Assembly (NCBI GenBank): GCA_009760855.2
Contig: WPIO01000289.1
Location: forward strand, 1-64,000
Length of the DNA stretch: 64,000 nt
Direction: 5' to 3'
Origin: Cristatella mucedo
Lineage: Eukaryota; Bryozoa; Phylactolaemata; Cristatellidae
In this document: piece by piece, positions 28,060-39,925 of the stretch
Layout: every line of letters begins with the position of its first letter
How positions within the stretch are numbered: the first letter of the stretch is position 1
The notes under the pieces: model-generated
Database searches by the model: none
The model's input: the letters and a program-made list of their open reading frames with translations, nothing else
Told to the model about the DNA's origin: nothing
Position numbers and translations under genes: made by a program

Positions 28060-29144
28060 TTAGAATATGACACCTATATTTCGAGTTGATTCAACAAGAG
28101 ATATGGTGGCAGGGCCAAATGTGAGAGTCAGCCTTTCCAATTTCGGAATCACACCGGGTTTGCCAATAACTAGCAAGTTAGTTTTATCATCGTTTAGTTT
28201 TAGAAGATTTGCTGCCATCCATGTGCAAATGTCATAAATACATGCAGCAAGTGAGTTGAGAGAATTTGAGGTTGCTCGAAGGCTGGGAGAGATCAAAGGA
28301 AAACTACAACTGAGTGTCATCTGCATAGAAGTGAAAGCCCAGATTGTGTTTGGCAATCACATCAGCAGGAGGGAGAGTATAAACCGTGAAAAGAACCGGA
28401 ACTAGCAAGGAGCCCTGAGGTACCCCATATTTCAGAGGTACCACGGATGATCTTTGTTCATTCACGTCAATACTCTACTGTGTCCCACTGCGATAGGACC
28501 TGAACCTTTGCAGAGCAGTGCCAGTGATGCCCAGGCGAGATGAGAGGTGCTCTAGAAGAACTTTGTGATCGATTGTCTTAAAAGCACCCAAAAGATCGAG
28601 CAAAACAAGCAGACTACTTTACCCACGTCTGCATTACTAAATAGGTCGTTGTATACCCTAAGCAATACTGACTCTGTGGAGTGATTATCTCTTAATCCAG
28701 ACTGGAAATTACTAGCAAGGTGTGAGGTTTCGATATATGAGTTCAGCTGGTCCGCAACCAACCGTTCCAGTGTCTTTGATAGCAATAGTAAAAGAGAGAC
28801 TGGCGCTAGTGTCTCAAGTTCTCTTGGTCTAGTGTCGCTTTCGTGAGAATCGGCCTGACTATAGATATTTTGATCAGTGCTGGGACAAGATCTGAGGCTA
28901 ATGCCATATAATCGATGTTAGTTATGCATGGCAGCATCAGATCAATGCAACGTAGGAGCAGGGCAGTGTGAATTGGGTCCAGAGGACTTGTCTTCTTTGA
29001 TTGAGATACGAACTTCAGGAATAGATCACCAGTGACATGCTTAAATCTAGACATTGAGGTGCAGCCGGGAATCGTGGAACAGCATTCTAGTGGGGAGGTT
29101 GTCATCGCAGAGATGGATTCCCTGATCTTGTCTATCATCTGCAC
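28060..29144 (-). pseudogene. LINE-A copy 2 reverse transcriptase core
   Basis: Split over frames 28060-28356, 28552-28785 and 28806-29144. Recognisable parts: SKTLERLVADQLNSYIETSH, GLRDNHSTESVLLRVYNDL, FHFYADD with an intact YADD, and KLNDDKTNLLVIGKPGV. A stop follows shortly after YADD, and the frame ends at the same TAA as copy 1. Confidence 0.85.
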
Positions 29145-29411
29145 AAAACAATCGAGAGAAGCGATCGGCTAGATCATTACAAGAATCATCAGTTAAGAAG
29201 CTAATCTGGGAGCGGTTGAGGTGATGGTTTATTGTCGAAATCAGCATTTTTGGATTGTGCATCTGTGATTCACCAATGTGTTTATAGAAGCTAGACTTGG
29301 CCTTTGCTAGGATCGATTGGTACGACCTACAGTAGTCTTGATATGCCTGTCGATGGACAGTCAGTCCTTATCTTTTTTATGCTTTTTTAAGCTTTCGCTT
29401 AGTATACCTTG

Positions 29412-30467
29412 CTAGTTTAATGTTTGTGGTAAACCATAGGCCGTCTGGGTAACGGTGCACAGTGCGTTTGTCAGAGGTGCAAATTCGTTGAGCGTGTCAG
29501 CTAGTGTCGTGCTGTAGCTATCTACCAATGATGACAGATCGGAGGGAGGACTGAGCAGCAAAGGTGAAGCAGATATTCTCGCACGGACAGCATCTATGTC
29601 AAGGTTCTTGAGGTTTCGCAATTCACATGTTATTTTAGAGGATGAGGTGAGCTCACACTGTAGATTGAATGAGATCTGCATGTGGTCAGATAAGCAGGAT
29701 TCGGTAATACTTGGGGATGACAAAGTGCAGTTGTATCAGAAAATCTGGTCGAGTGTGTGAGCCTTGATGTGGGTAGGCCCATGCACATGAGCCACAAGAG
29801 ACAATGATTCAGTCAATGCCCAAAATTTGGTGCTGAATGCGTCAGATAAGTAATTTAAGTGAACGTTGAAATCACCCATTACAAGGAAGGATCGATTTCT
29901 TGCACACATAATCGAAATGAGGTCGGAGAAATCTGAGATAAAGGAAGATTGGGTACCTGGTGGGCGATAGAGTACTGCCACTATCGGTAGCTTGTTTTCG
30001 GATGAGACCAAGATAATCGATTGAAAAGATTGCTTAGAGGGTACTGCAAATGGCTTGCAGTTGATCTTCGAGCGCACGATAATAGAAACTCTACCACCAG
30101 TTTTGATTGATCTAGTGGTGTGAAAGAACGAGAAACCAGATGGGTCGGCATCTTTAATTGTCGGGCAGTTTATCGATTTTAGCCAAGTTTCAATTAGGGC
30201 GAGCAGGTCGATACCATTTTCAGAAATAAGGTCGCTTATTACTAGAGGTTTATTGCACGTTGAGCGAGGATTCCAAAGGCAAACGTTAAGATTGGCCGAT
30301 AGAGTTACAACAGGCCTGACGACCACTAAGTTAGAGGGATTTACAGTGAGGCATGTGGGGAAGCGTGCTGAGCGGTTCGATAATATGCTAGGAATAGGCA
30401 AAGGAGCGTGTACTGAGCTCACAGTTCCCACCCGACGAGCGGCTTCTGACATGCCGGTTCCGGCCAC
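29412..30467 (-). pseudogene. LINE-A copy 2 endonuclease
   Basis: Contains VCLWNPRSTCNKPL, LALIETWLKS, YRPPGTQSS, VMGDFNVHL and, after a frame change, CLSDHMQISFN. All APE catalytic blocks are recognisable, but two or more lesions break the frame. Upstream, 30388-30693 encodes SYDRQQLLSLRHRRSNAFLD, also seen at 19305 in copy 1. Confidence 0.85.
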
Positions 30468-31013
30468 AGGTGCGCCTACTGGGTGCTTTTCTTTTGTTAA
30501 TGCATAGTCCTTGAATCTGATCTACAACATTAATATCTAGGAATGCATTTGATCTACGATGACGAAGCGATAACAGCTGCTGACGATCATAACTACCTTT
30601 GGGGGATTTTGGCTCCAGAGGGTTTAAGGAAATCCGTCGACCCTGAATCAAGTCATTTCCCCCAGAGTTCTCTGTACGAGGCTCACGAGCCATCGGAGGT
30701 TTGCATTCGTACGAGAAAAGCTGACGCTAAGGCGATAAGCCGGCGTCCAATCTGGCGGTGGTAGTAAAATGGGACCAGTACACCCTCATAATTACGTCCC
30801 ACCCACTTCGGGCTGCCATTCCTTTATTGTTCAGTGGTTTTGCTCTACTACACCATTTCCAGAGGAGGGGTAGGCACAGCGATACTTTCCATATATCCCC
30901 CAAATATTACAAAGATGGTGAATAGCGTTCGATCGAAAACTGGTGGAGTTGTCCATTAGGAGCTACCACGGCACGCCTCCTTACTCCGAATATTTCGTCC
31001 AGCTTCGGACCAC

Positions 31014-31202
31014 CTAGACCTCTCTCGCGTCGGGGATATGACGCCGGATGTCAAAACTGCTGGGGCCGCTATCAACAAGTGTCCGATACTTGATCCCGTT
31101 GAAGAATGTAACATCAATACCCAGGCGGCGCCAGTTGGAATCTACGGCCAAATGTCCATGGCTGCAAGACGCTGGCAATGGATCCACAGACCTGTAACAC
31201 AT
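31014..31202 (-). pseudogene. LTR-element integrase fragment
   Basis: Encodes NWRRLGIDVTFFNGIKYRTL followed by VDSGPSSFDIRRHIP, matching the start of a retroviral-type integrase core, including the first catalytic Asp in the IDVT block and the conserved Asp-x-Gly-Pro stretch. The rest of the core is not visible downstream. Confidence 0.6.
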
Positions 31203-31675
31203 TTACAATTTAACAATGCTTTCCTCAATCTCCCGACTTACGGCAATGCTGGGAAAGCAGAGCCTGGCCAGGTACAACGTCAACCCATAGGTGTTGCAAG
31301 TCGTGGAACGCTCGCAGCTCTATTTCTTCTGCTGGAGTAGCAGCAGGATCGAGATTGTCTCAAGTCATGTCATTAGTACTTGTGTTAAGTGGTCATACTC
31401 CATTGTTGGTCGAACGCACCAGCTTTATTCTCATCCGAAGGTCATACTCCTTAATTACGTCGCTTATTATTGCTGCCAGCCTTCTCCAACGCCCTGCCTA
31501 GACCTGGCTTGTGGATAGCTTATCGCCTACGCCAAGCGATAGAAGCCACGAATGCACAGTGGCCGAGTCAGTAAACGAGTCGATCTGGCGAAGGCCCTAG
31601 GCCAGGGCTAAGTTTAAGCTCTTTATGACGGCCTCGAGTTCGGCCAGAATTATATGGGCTACATCATCTGGCTTT

Positions 31676-32239
31676 CTAAGCCAAGATGCATCCTCGACAG
31701 TCTGCCCTCCAATTCACAAGCAAGCACCTATCGTTAAGCTGCATGCCTCGAACCATATCTGTCCGCTGGGTGACGACCGCACACTCCAAACTTCGGATAC
31801 TGGATCCTCTTTTGTATCTCTTCATCCTGTGCCATCCGAATGACGTCCTCCGTAACCTCGGCATCCTGCGCAGGTCTTTTGTGGCTCTCTTTACGTAGCT
31901 GCAGGCCGGTTGAAGCCATCCGGCGACGGGAAAATGGCCCGTTATCTGTCCACACCACGAGAAAAGCTGCATCCGGGTCGTGCACTGAGGTAGTGGTTCA
32001 ACATTGTTATCTCTGCCCCACTTGAGCTTTCCTTCATGGTCAGTGAGGCGAAGCCCTAGGATGCGATCTCCGACCAACTTTTTCACGGGCGTAGCTTCAA
32101 GCCCAAACTGTCGTAGGAGAGAGATGACACGCTCATTCGTGACAATATCATCGTTGGTGACTATATCGTCCACATATGAGTCAGCACCTTCGCGAACCCT
32201 CAGATCCATTGAAAGCACCTTATTTAACACTGCGGTCAT
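31676..32239 (-). pseudogene. LTR-element RT palm and C-terminal part
   Basis: The catalytic YVDD is at about residues 22-25 of the open frame (near 32165-32176), then ERVISLLRQFGLEATPVKKL, ILGLRLTDHEGKLKW and LFSWCGQITGHFPVAGWL. This is a palm and connection arrangement typical of LTR-element RT. It is broken from the upstream RT half by a frameshift near 32250. Confidence 0.7.
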
Positions 32240-32268
32240 TATCTTAGGTGCTATATTAAATCCGAAGC

Positions 32269-32865
32269 CTAGCCCCGGAAGGCAGTACCATCTTCCCTGG
32301 TAGGCGACAACCTGATATCTCCACAGGGAAAGGTTGTCATGAAGCTATAAATACACTTTACGAAGGTCGATAATGCTGACGTTACTTCCCATGAGGCGCC
32401 ATGCCCGAAGTTTCTCGCTGCAAACGTCCCAGTTGGCAGTGTGGCTGGAAACTTATTCAGCTCGCTGTAGTCTAAGACGGGCCGCACTTTGTCTATATTA
32501 CTCTGGAACACTGATTTTAGCGGCACGAGGCCTTCAAGCTCCCCTTCGTCAGGCTTCAGCCAGCCGAGTTGGATCCACTCTTGGATCTCCTTATCGTAGT
32601 TGGCCTGCAAGTCGGTGTAAATGCAGCAACCTTCGAGGCGGTTTACCAAGAAGGGAGAAGTCACGCCGTCGGCCCAGTGCCACTTCACAACCCATTTTCC
32701 GTTAAGGTATACCGCCAAAAAGTCTCCATCGGAAACACTGATGTCGCTTGCCAGTGCCCCGATTTCACTGCCCTGCCCATTGAAGATTACTACGCCACCG
32801 CCAGGGCCTATCACCATGCCTCCCAGCTGCCGCACAGCAACCATCCATGCCAAGGAGCATAGCAT
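32269..32865 (-). pseudogene. LTR-element post-protease region and RT fingers
   Basis: Begins with VRQLGGMVIGPGGGVVI, part of the post-protease region seen in such polyproteins. It continues through YDKEIQEWIQLGWLKP, GLVPLKSVFQSNIDKVRPVL and DYSELNKF, the usual template-grip motifs (LVP...K.RPVLDYSELN). It is open for 198 codons, better preserved than its surroundings. Confidence 0.7.
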
Positions 32866-33031
32866 ACCCCGGTACGATCTCGGATAAGAGGCAGTCCAGC
32901 TATATTGGGATGCGCTTCGCCGAGCATGTCATGAGGCACGCCGACCAGCAACAAGCGACTGCTCCATTAAACGTTATTACAGGCTCGTTAACCGGATAAG
33001 ACTGTGGTGAGGTTGCACAAAGTACTGCCGA

Positions 33032-33247
33032 TTAAGTCACAATCGAGCGAGAGCAGCCAGTATCAAGGAGCGCCTTCATAATACGATTGCCGTTGAGGGC
33101 ATTTGTTGTTGGCAGACGAGTTGACAAGCAGGGGAATTCGCCGGCGCTATAACATGCGCTTCTCCTTACTGGTGTTTTGGCTGTGCATTGGTGTGACGCC
33201 CAGGACACATCTCTGCTAGGTTCAAGCGTTGCGGTTAGAAAAAGCAC
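33032..33247 (-). pseudogene. LTR-element protease fragment
   Basis: Encodes RIMKALLDTGCSRSIVT, containing the D-T-G active-site motif of a retropepsin, then a stop. Confidence 0.65.
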
Positions 33248-33465
33248 GACCTTCGCTGCCTTTGCAACGAACGGCAGTCGCGACCTATGTACCCTTCCGT
33301 TTTGCAGAAGAAACCAAAACGCTTCCGTGCAGTCGGGCGAGAGCCTCTAGCTCCTACTGCCTCAGCAGTGGCCGCGTAGCTCGGCTGGCTCCTGGCAACT
33401 CCTAAGTACTGGAACCTTCTCAACGACCTCGGAAATAGCCGTCTTGTCGAGTGAACACGCCTCAC
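33235..33465 (-). pseudogene. LTR-element gag zinc-knuckle fragment
   Basis: Encodes RFGFFCKTEGYIGRDC, which resembles a CCHC knuckle (C-x2-C-x4-H-x4-C) in which the first Cys and the His have been replaced (by Gly/Phe and Tyr). It lies just upstream of the protease, as expected for gag. Confidence 0.5.
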
Positions 33466-33602
33466 ATTGCTGCTTGTGGATGTCCTCTTGAAACCCGGTG
33501 ACCAAAGGGCATTTTAGCAGGTCATCCTACGCAGGCACACACACCAGTCCAGCCAACAGGGCCAAAATCGATGCCTATACGTCCACTTAATTGGAAAGGC
33601 TT

Positions 33603-34530
33603 TTTGGAATTTGAAAATAGGAAAGGCTGACGCTTAAAATTGACTCTGCCACCATATCTCCTGTTGAATCAGCTCGAAATCTAGGTGTGATATTCAAAAG
33701 CGACCTCTCGTTAGACGACCGTATCGGCTCCACAGTCAAATCTGCCTATTTTCAGCTTCATAACATTTCTAAAATTCGGGCTTGTCTAGATAAGGGTACC
33801 ACGGCCAAGCTGGTACAGTCATTCGTGACATCCCGTCTCGACTTCTGCAACTCAGTGCTTACTGGCCTACCACCATGTGCGATCAGGCGATTGCAACTGG
33901 TGCAAAACTCCAGAGCTAGGCTTGTCTGTCGTGAGCGCCGGAGTTGCCACGTTACACACCACTTCTCGCCGACCTGCACGGGCTACCAGTCAAGCAGCGG
34001 ATTGACTTAAAGGTTTTGTCGCTCACTTTAAGGTCACTTTATTCTTTGGCTCCATCCTATCTCTCAGATATACTCCCCCATCAGGCCAAGCATCGTACCA
34101 CCGACTTTTTGGAATCCAGCAGTCTGCAAATACCTCGTACAAACCTCAAATCCTTTGGAGGCCGTGCATTCAGTTCGTATGCTGCGGAATCCTGGAAATC
34201 CCTCCCGACTTGCGTCAGAACATCCCCTGACTTGACCACATTTAAAAAGAACTTAAAAGCACGATTGTTTAGGACAGCATTTAGTGGGCTCCTGTGATTC
34301 GTCCTTGATGTGCTTATGCGAGCTGACACTGTGTATGCTGCCACTAACCACATTTGCATGCTGAACCGGTGCATGCCACTACTAACCATGTTATTCATTT
34401 TGTTTGTTTATCAAGCATGATATTACTCACCATTTAATTGCATTTCCTGTGCAGCAAATTTAAAACGCCTAGAAAGGCATTGAGTTCGCTGAGGGCACTT
34501 TTTCAAGTGCAAATATATTTTTATTATTAT
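33603..34530 (+). mobile_element. LINE-A copy 3, 5'-truncated
   Basis: Plus-strand 3' 930 bp of LINE-A from within the RT (ERLTLKI block) to an ATT-type tail. It reads GVIFKSDLSLDD where copies 1 and 2 have a TAA, so the stop is not ancestral to the whole family. The frame is lost once near 33960. Confidence 0.9.
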
Positions 34531-34534
34531 CCCC

Positions 34535-35340
34535 TGTTGCCTCCACTTCTAATGACTGGACCAAATTCGAGGTGTAACACAGCCTTAATAGGCATCATTT
34601 GTACAGCCCTCTCGAGGCTCACCAGACAGTTGCTCTGAAAGCTAACCGATCTGGTTGACGATGCTGCCTAGGAAACCACAGCTAATGTGGCCGCACTCCC
34701 AAAAATTCAATATGGCTTGAAACAAAAGAAGCGTAAAGTTTGCAGCGGATGTCAACTTATTCTTCATTCACGTGAGATATTTTTCTGGTGAGTATTAAGT
34801 TCGAGGCTACATATGTTACTCTAAACTCAAATCCGACGCCTATACTAATAATAACAAAGTAGACAAACACTGTCAGGAAACTTATGTAAGATAGTAAAAT
34901 AACATTACCACGAAATAGGTGCAGCTAACGACTAATCCTAAAAACTTACCACCAGAACAGTTGTCTCTCAAAAATAGTAGCAGGAAAGCTTTGAACAAGC
35001 ATGTTTTCAAATTAGACATCCCTGCCAGCCACACTGTCTGCAGAACAAAACTGGCAAGGCTGTCAACGAAAAGAAAAGCATTCAACTCAGAACAAAAATA
35101 AACAGCCTGGATTCATGTATTCACAATATACTTCACATTCCATTGTCGTGAGATATCTGCTCAAATTAATATAAACAAGACTAAATAATCTACACTTGAA
35201 GAAATTCAAATGCTAGCTGTGTACCATATATATGGAATCTTCTACTTAAATTATTGCTATCAACCCAAGAAAATACTGCGACTTTGAGGTCAAATTCAAT
35301 TGGCCACACATGCCTGGCTGCAATAATGAAAATAAAGTGA
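34535..35340. other. Sequence without recognised features
   Basis: AT-rich. The short open frames on both strands near 34882-35101 have no identifiable domain. A fragment at 35352-35412 resembles the LINE-A hairpin region. Confidence 0.4.
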
Positions 35341-35439
35341 TCACAATAATGGTAATATTATTTTGCTCAGCGCCCTCGAAGAACTGAAGTTCTTTATAGT
35401 TATTTTACCAATATTATTATTAATATTATTAGCATGAGA

Positions 35440-36047
35440 GCTATTATGTCATGAGCGTCTCAGTTGCCACATCACACCACTTCTCACCAACCTGCACTAG
35501 CTCCCAGTCAAGCAATGGGTCAACTTCAAGGTTTTATCGCATACTTTTAGGTCACCTCATTTTTTGGCTCCAGCCTATCTCTCAGATCTACTGCCCCACC
35601 AGACCAAGCATTTAACCACCAGATTTTGGAATCTAACAGTTGACTAATACCTCATGCAAACTTCAAATCCTTTTGAGACCACGCATTTAGTTCGTATGCT
35701 CCCAAAGCCTCGAACTCTCTCCCGACTTGCGTCAGAACATCTCTTGAATTCACCACATTTAAAAAGAACTTAAAAACACCTTAATTTTGGACAGCATTCA
35801 GTGGGTCCCTATGATTCGTTCTTTATGTGCTCATGCGTGCTGACACTGTGTATGGTGCGACTAACCACAGTTGCATGCTGACCCTGTGCAGGCCACCCCT
35901 AGCCATGTTATTCATGCTGTACATCAAGCATGATATTACTCACCGTTCAATCGCGTTTCACATTGCAGCTAATGCAAAGCACCTAGAAAGAGAGTGAGTT
36001 CTCTGAGGGTGTTTTATCAAGTGCATTATTATTATTATTAATAATAA
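35440..36047 (+). mobile_element. LINE-A copy 4, 5'-truncated, old
   Basis: Plus-strand LINE-A 3' end starting near CATGAGCGTCTCAGTTGCCA and ending in ATTATTATTATTAATAATAA. It is more diverged than copy 3 and its coding sequence is fully broken. Confidence 0.85.
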
Positions 36048-36326
36048 CTGGTTGACAGCATAGTCACTATGAATCCAAGCATTGCCTTATAGGGGCATTA
36101 CAGTTGAACACCATTAACACAATTAGGTTGGTGTAACCAAGTCCCAGAGGTTGGCAAACTCCGGCCTTTTGGCAAGATCGGGCCAAGCTTGTGCTCCATG
36201 TCCGGCCCAGCGGCTCCCTAATTATTTATTTGTGGAACCGGCCCAATTGAGATGTCGCGGTTTCCCTTTCCTTCACTGTAGAGATGGTTCGACTTAAGAG
36301 TAGACCAACTAACGAGTTTTCGAGGC

Positions 36327-36350
36327 AAAAGCCGTCTGTCGGCGGCTTTT
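36327..36350. other. GC hairpin with T run
   Basis: AAAAGCCG and CGGCTTTT form an 8-bp perfect stem, extendable imperfectly. In a eukaryotic repeat it is probably part of the element's structure rather than a transcription terminator. Confidence 0.4.
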
Positions 36351-36602
36351 TGCTTTGAGTTACCAGCTAAATGGTATTGCGCTTGTTTGTGCTAAGTGCA
36401 TTTCTCAGTATAATTTTAAAACTTCGACTTTGCCAGGCAGGTGGAAAGCGGCTGCATCCCTTTGCCGTGACGGATTGGCGCCAGAAAGTGTTTAGTCAGA
36501 GGTCGGCAAAATCCGACCTTTATGCAAGATTAGTACTCTCTAGCAATCCAGTCCGGCCTATTGCCACCCTGGTAGTTTATAGTTGGATCCGGCCTAATTA
36601 AT

Positions 36603-36700
36603 AGTAATGATAAGAATAATCCATTTTATATAGCACTATGGAGGGAACTCAATCTCTTTCCAGGCACTTTACATTCCCTGCAAAAGAAGCACGATCACCA
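36603..36700 (-). repeat. LINE-A/SINE-1 3' end fragment
   Basis: AATAATCCATTTTATATAGCACT, then GGGAACTCAATCTCTTTCCAGGC and CATTCCCTGCAAA: a diverged copy of the hairpin and adjoining LINE-A 3' UTR. Confidence 0.5.
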
Positions 36701-37011
36701 GGTTAGTAATTGAACCGTCACGGCTTTGTTCTCTTTCATTACTACTGGTTGCAGTTCACATTGATGTCCAAGTTTATTTTTAAAACTGAGGTCGGATGCT
36801 TTTCTGAACAGAAGCGCATGGCCGGGTTTGTGTGTTAAAAATTTCTACATCTATAATTGCAGTGCCTATCTGTGTTTCAGATGTGGTATTTTGTTTGTTG
36901 GTTCGTCTGATCACGTCAAAGCCGGGGGAGTGGGTGCGGTTTCATCTGGCCTAGTGTACCTTCTTGATCGCCTGAAATGGCCTAGCAGTCCGAAACCTTT
37001 GCCGACCTCTG

Positions 37012-37470
37012 ATCTAACCAATTTGTAACAGTGCATTCACGGTCATCACTTTCCTCAATCTTGGCTGCGCCTATACGTTCCAACCAGTGTAAGTGCAAGT
37101 CCCATATATGCATCTACACATTTTACTTTAAGAAACCAAAACATGTGTTGCAATAGGTATTTTACAATTATATAGCCACTGTTAGTAGGATTGGGCCAAA
37201 ATTGTAATCTTAATTACTTAATCGCCGAATATTGTGACTAATAGCACGTCAAATAGTTATCGGCCGAAATAATGCGATTATTTGATAAGTGACACTGGTT
37301 TTTTAATGCGATGCTAGTACAATGAATGCATTGCAGCATCTCTTTTGTTAAATAATATGCTTTCAATAAGGATTAGTTTGCTTTAGCATTGTCCACAATT
37401 CACATGCCGTTAACTGAAGCAACATCAGATTCACCAAACTGCCACTCATGCTTACTTTTTAGAGCTAACC
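37012..37470. other. Sequence without recognised features
   Basis: AT-rich. Nothing recognised. Confidence 0.4.
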
Positions 37471-37474
37471 GTGA

Positions 37475-37640
37475 TGGCACACTAGGTAAAGTGCTTTTTC
37501 ATATTACGACTTCTGTACCGAAGTTGTGGGTTTGACTCCCGCAGTGGACAATCCTTTATTGCCAATCCAAGCTGTGGTGATAGCCTAATTGCTCATCTGT
37601 TGCTATACAAAAAGACTGTTGAATCAGACAGTAGTTTTTT
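37475..37640 (+). mobile_element. SINE-2 copy (tRNA-like)
   Basis: Head GATGGCACACTAGGTAAAGT and box-B-like GGGTTTGACTCCCG, then GTGGACAATCCTTTATTGCC and GTGGTGATAGCC. Closely matches 42546-42715, base for base over long stretches. The tail is ill-defined (T-rich). Confidence 0.7.
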
Positions 37641-37859
37641 TAATTTTGAGCGTCAAAGGACCTATTCCTAATAATGATCACTTTTAGCTAAACGATCGGT
37701 TATCTTTTCTGGTTATGCCAAACATTGGAAATGTATTAAGTCAGAAAGCTCTAGCTATTGTGCATCGACGACGATTTCCTTTGCCAACTCTGATAGGTTT
37801 CACTACAAGGAAGCTCGATATTAGGCTTATGAAATGTCCGCCTTCTTTAAAGAATTGGT

Positions 37860-38450
37860 TTATTTTCGAGCCTTCATGAAGCTTTCATCGACTAAAGCAT
37901 GATTATGTCCAATGTTTTAAGCGTTAAGAAACTTGAGACGTTTCAGCCTATCTTGCAACTTAAGAGATTTTACAAATTTTCCACATTCCAAGTGGCTTCC
38001 CTAACAAAGTCTAATACCAAGAGTCTGCCTCCTGAAGACCCCAAACTATTATCTTTCTGGTCTTCAGTGGCAGGCAAAAGCCCTATCCTGCCAAACGGAA
38101 GATTTTTAACACTTCATTCGATTGTGCTTTGTTCCCAAGTCATGCACATTGGCTATCGTTCATCCTATAAAGCAGAAAGCCTGTAATTGATTCTTGGTTC
38201 TTAAAGAATTATCACTCGGTGTCTATTAATCCCTCTTTGTCAAAGGTTTTAGAAAATATTGCTGCTGAACAGCTTGTAGCACCTACTGAAAGCGATGAAT
38301 GTCTGAACAATTTCACTCGGGATCCATGCCACACAAATCAATTGAAAGTGCGTGCCACCTTGCAGCCTGAAACATCCGATTCATCGTCAACATTAGGACT
38401 GTCACAGTCCTCTGCTATATCTATTAGTATTTTACATGGTGAATGTTGAA
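37860..38450 (+). mobile_element. LINE-B-like RT fragment
   Basis: The plus strand encodes LKRFYKFSTFQVASLTKSNT and, after a break, NYHSVSINPSLSKVLENIAA. Both align with the pre-RT and first RT motifs of LINE-B copy 4 (LKRFSEVSACDVATLTNSSK; RPVSQLSFLSKIPDVM). It is therefore LINE-B or a sister family, truncated at both ends. Confidence 0.6.
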
Positions 38451-38515
38451 AAATGATAGATCTTGCAAGCGAGGTGCTGGTTAAACTCACTCTTGCCCAA
38501 TCGTGTTACACGTAC

Positions 38516-38643
38516 CTAATGTGATTGTTGAAGCAGCAGCTTCTTCTTTGCTGATGCTGTAGCTACCACTTTTCACATAGCCCCGCGAGAATACCGGAAG
38601 CACTAGTTCCGAATCGCAAGTTCTAGCAGGGCCATTAAGTTGG
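38516..38643 (-). pseudogene. Ig-exon-like segment (paralogue fragment)
   Basis: A 128-bp open minus-strand segment with acceptor-like AAAATCAG and donor GTACGTG, entering in phase 2 and leaving in phase 1 like Ig exon 6. It encodes GYVKSGSYSISKEEAAASTI. Just past the donor the frame reads TCNTIGQE, which resembles the Cys-x-x-N-x-x-G end of an Ig domain. A shorter, broken copy is in an intron at 7856-7920. No neighbouring exons found. Confidence 0.35.
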
Positions 38644-38699
38644 CTGATTTTGATAACCATAGACTTTACCCAATTAATTGAGTCGTAAAAAGCCAGCAC

Positions 38700-39925
38700 T
38701 TAACCATCCGGGCTCCGGCTACCATTACTCGTGGGAAATAGGACATCAAGGCTCAATGGAACGATCTGGGAGCCTCGATGGACAATGAATACTAGCACAG
38801 CAAATTCCTACACTATTAAACTACACTCAAGGATTATTAATAGCACTAGCCTGCTTATATTACCAATGGTCAAATAATGTTCACATGAACTGAACTGAGA
38901 GCTAAGAGCAAGTTGTGGTTCACACAAGTTTGCATTGCCTAGCGGAGAATCAGCAGCTTTGCCCAAATCTAGGTACATCTTAAACATAATATAGACAGAT
39001 AATATTTATTAAACGGAATTCATAACAAATTGGATTATGTTGAGCCTAATGCAGATGCTCATGGAGGCCGCATTCGATCGACACGGTATCCTTCATAAAC
39101 CATGCAAATTCTGAAGACGAATAGGTCTTCTCGCCTTCAGCTTGTCACGTTCAGAATAATGTGCAGACGAGGCACCAACTTCTCCTGTATATTGACGTAG
39201 CTCATTTGCTAGCTGCTAAGCTTTCATGACATTGGCTACCCTATCTTGCCGAAAAACAGCCAGTGATAGTGCGTATTTCACAAAAATTTTGGTGGCGAGG
39301 TAATTCGAGTTTACGAATATTCCTAACTTGACCTCCGAATCTTTTAACAAACTTGCCAGTCATCTAAGTTTGTTGTTTGTTCGAGATTCTAACGCTACGA
39401 GGCATACTAATCAGAATTTTAGCATAGCTACTCTGCACATTGTTTTCAAGCAAGACGACTGCATAAATAAAATAGTGTAATCATAAAGTCCAATACTGTT
39501 AAGGGCAGTGGGCACAATATTAAAGGCGAATGTCAAGAAAACATTCACAAAAGTGGCCCGAAAATACAATATTTGTATAGGGTACCTTTCAAAATACAAA
39601 TATATATTAATAAAGACCAGACGTTCCACGTTAAAGAAGAAATTGTTTTGTTAACCGTGTCTAACTCTTTTGTAAACCTGAATGAACCCATCTACAACTA
39701 AAGCATTTTCCGATGTCTTCATTGTATAGAACTTGTATCCCATCTTGTCAAAACCAACGCGTACAGAGGTGCTTATGAGAAGCTCTCTAAGCTGGGTTCT
39801 TGTTACTTGCATGCGGCTTCATAGCCAATGTCGGTTTTTATTTCGTAAAATCCATACAATGGCCTACATACTACACTAACAAAATCGACATTTGGCAGGC
39901 AATTTGATGATAATAAAATAATAAG
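38700..39925. other. Sequence without recognised features
   Basis: AT-rich intergenic sequence; no domain-bearing frames seen. Confidence 0.45.

Larger units (their letters stand above)
27141..30700 (-). mobile_element. LINE-A copy 2, near full length
   Basis: A minus-strand copy, collinear with copy 1. Its (AAT)n tail is at 27141-27164, followed by the 3' hairpin (27176-27215), RT thumb (27380-27886), RT core (28060-29144), linker and endonuclease (about 29412-30467), and a more 5' segment to about 30693 that copy 1 lacks. It has many stops and frameshifts, including one extra T in the linker relative to copy 1. It shares the TAA after GVIF with copy 1. It contains a second, 100-bp LINE-A tail insertion. 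Confidence 0.9.
30960..33580 (-). mobile_element. LTR retrotransposon remnant (BEL/Pao-like or related)
   Basis: Minus-strand order: gag zinc knuckle (33290-33350), protease (33060-33130), reverse transcriptase (about 31900-32870) and integrase (31014-31202). The order gag-PR-RT-IN fits BEL/Pao and Ty3/gypsy. The RT block with YVDD followed by the FSWCGQITGHFPVAGWLQPA type of sequence suggests a Pao-like lineage; I am not certain. No LTRs were found. It lies between LINE-A copy 2 and LINE-A copy 3, either of which may have removed its ends. Confidence 0.75.
36145..37011. mobile_element. Possible hAT-type non-autonomous element(s)
   Basis: CAGAGGTCGGCAAA occurs at 36497-36510, and its exact reverse complement at 36998-37011, giving 14-bp terminal inverted repeats about 515 bp apart. 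A related direct copy, CAGAGGTTGGCAAA, begins at 36145 and is followed by a similar 100-bp region. CAG-starting termini followed by GGCAAA and CGGCC-rich sequence resemble hAT elements. I found no 8-bp target duplication, and the interior holds a LINE-A-like fragment at 36603-36700. Tentative. Confidence 0.35.

Noticed and set aside
34882-35101. Overlapping open frames on both strands at 34.9-35.1 kb
   Set aside because: About 60 codons, no domain, no convincing splice sites.
36327-36350. Rho-independent terminator
   Set aside because: The hairpin plus T-run resembles one, but the context is eukaryotic repeat DNA.
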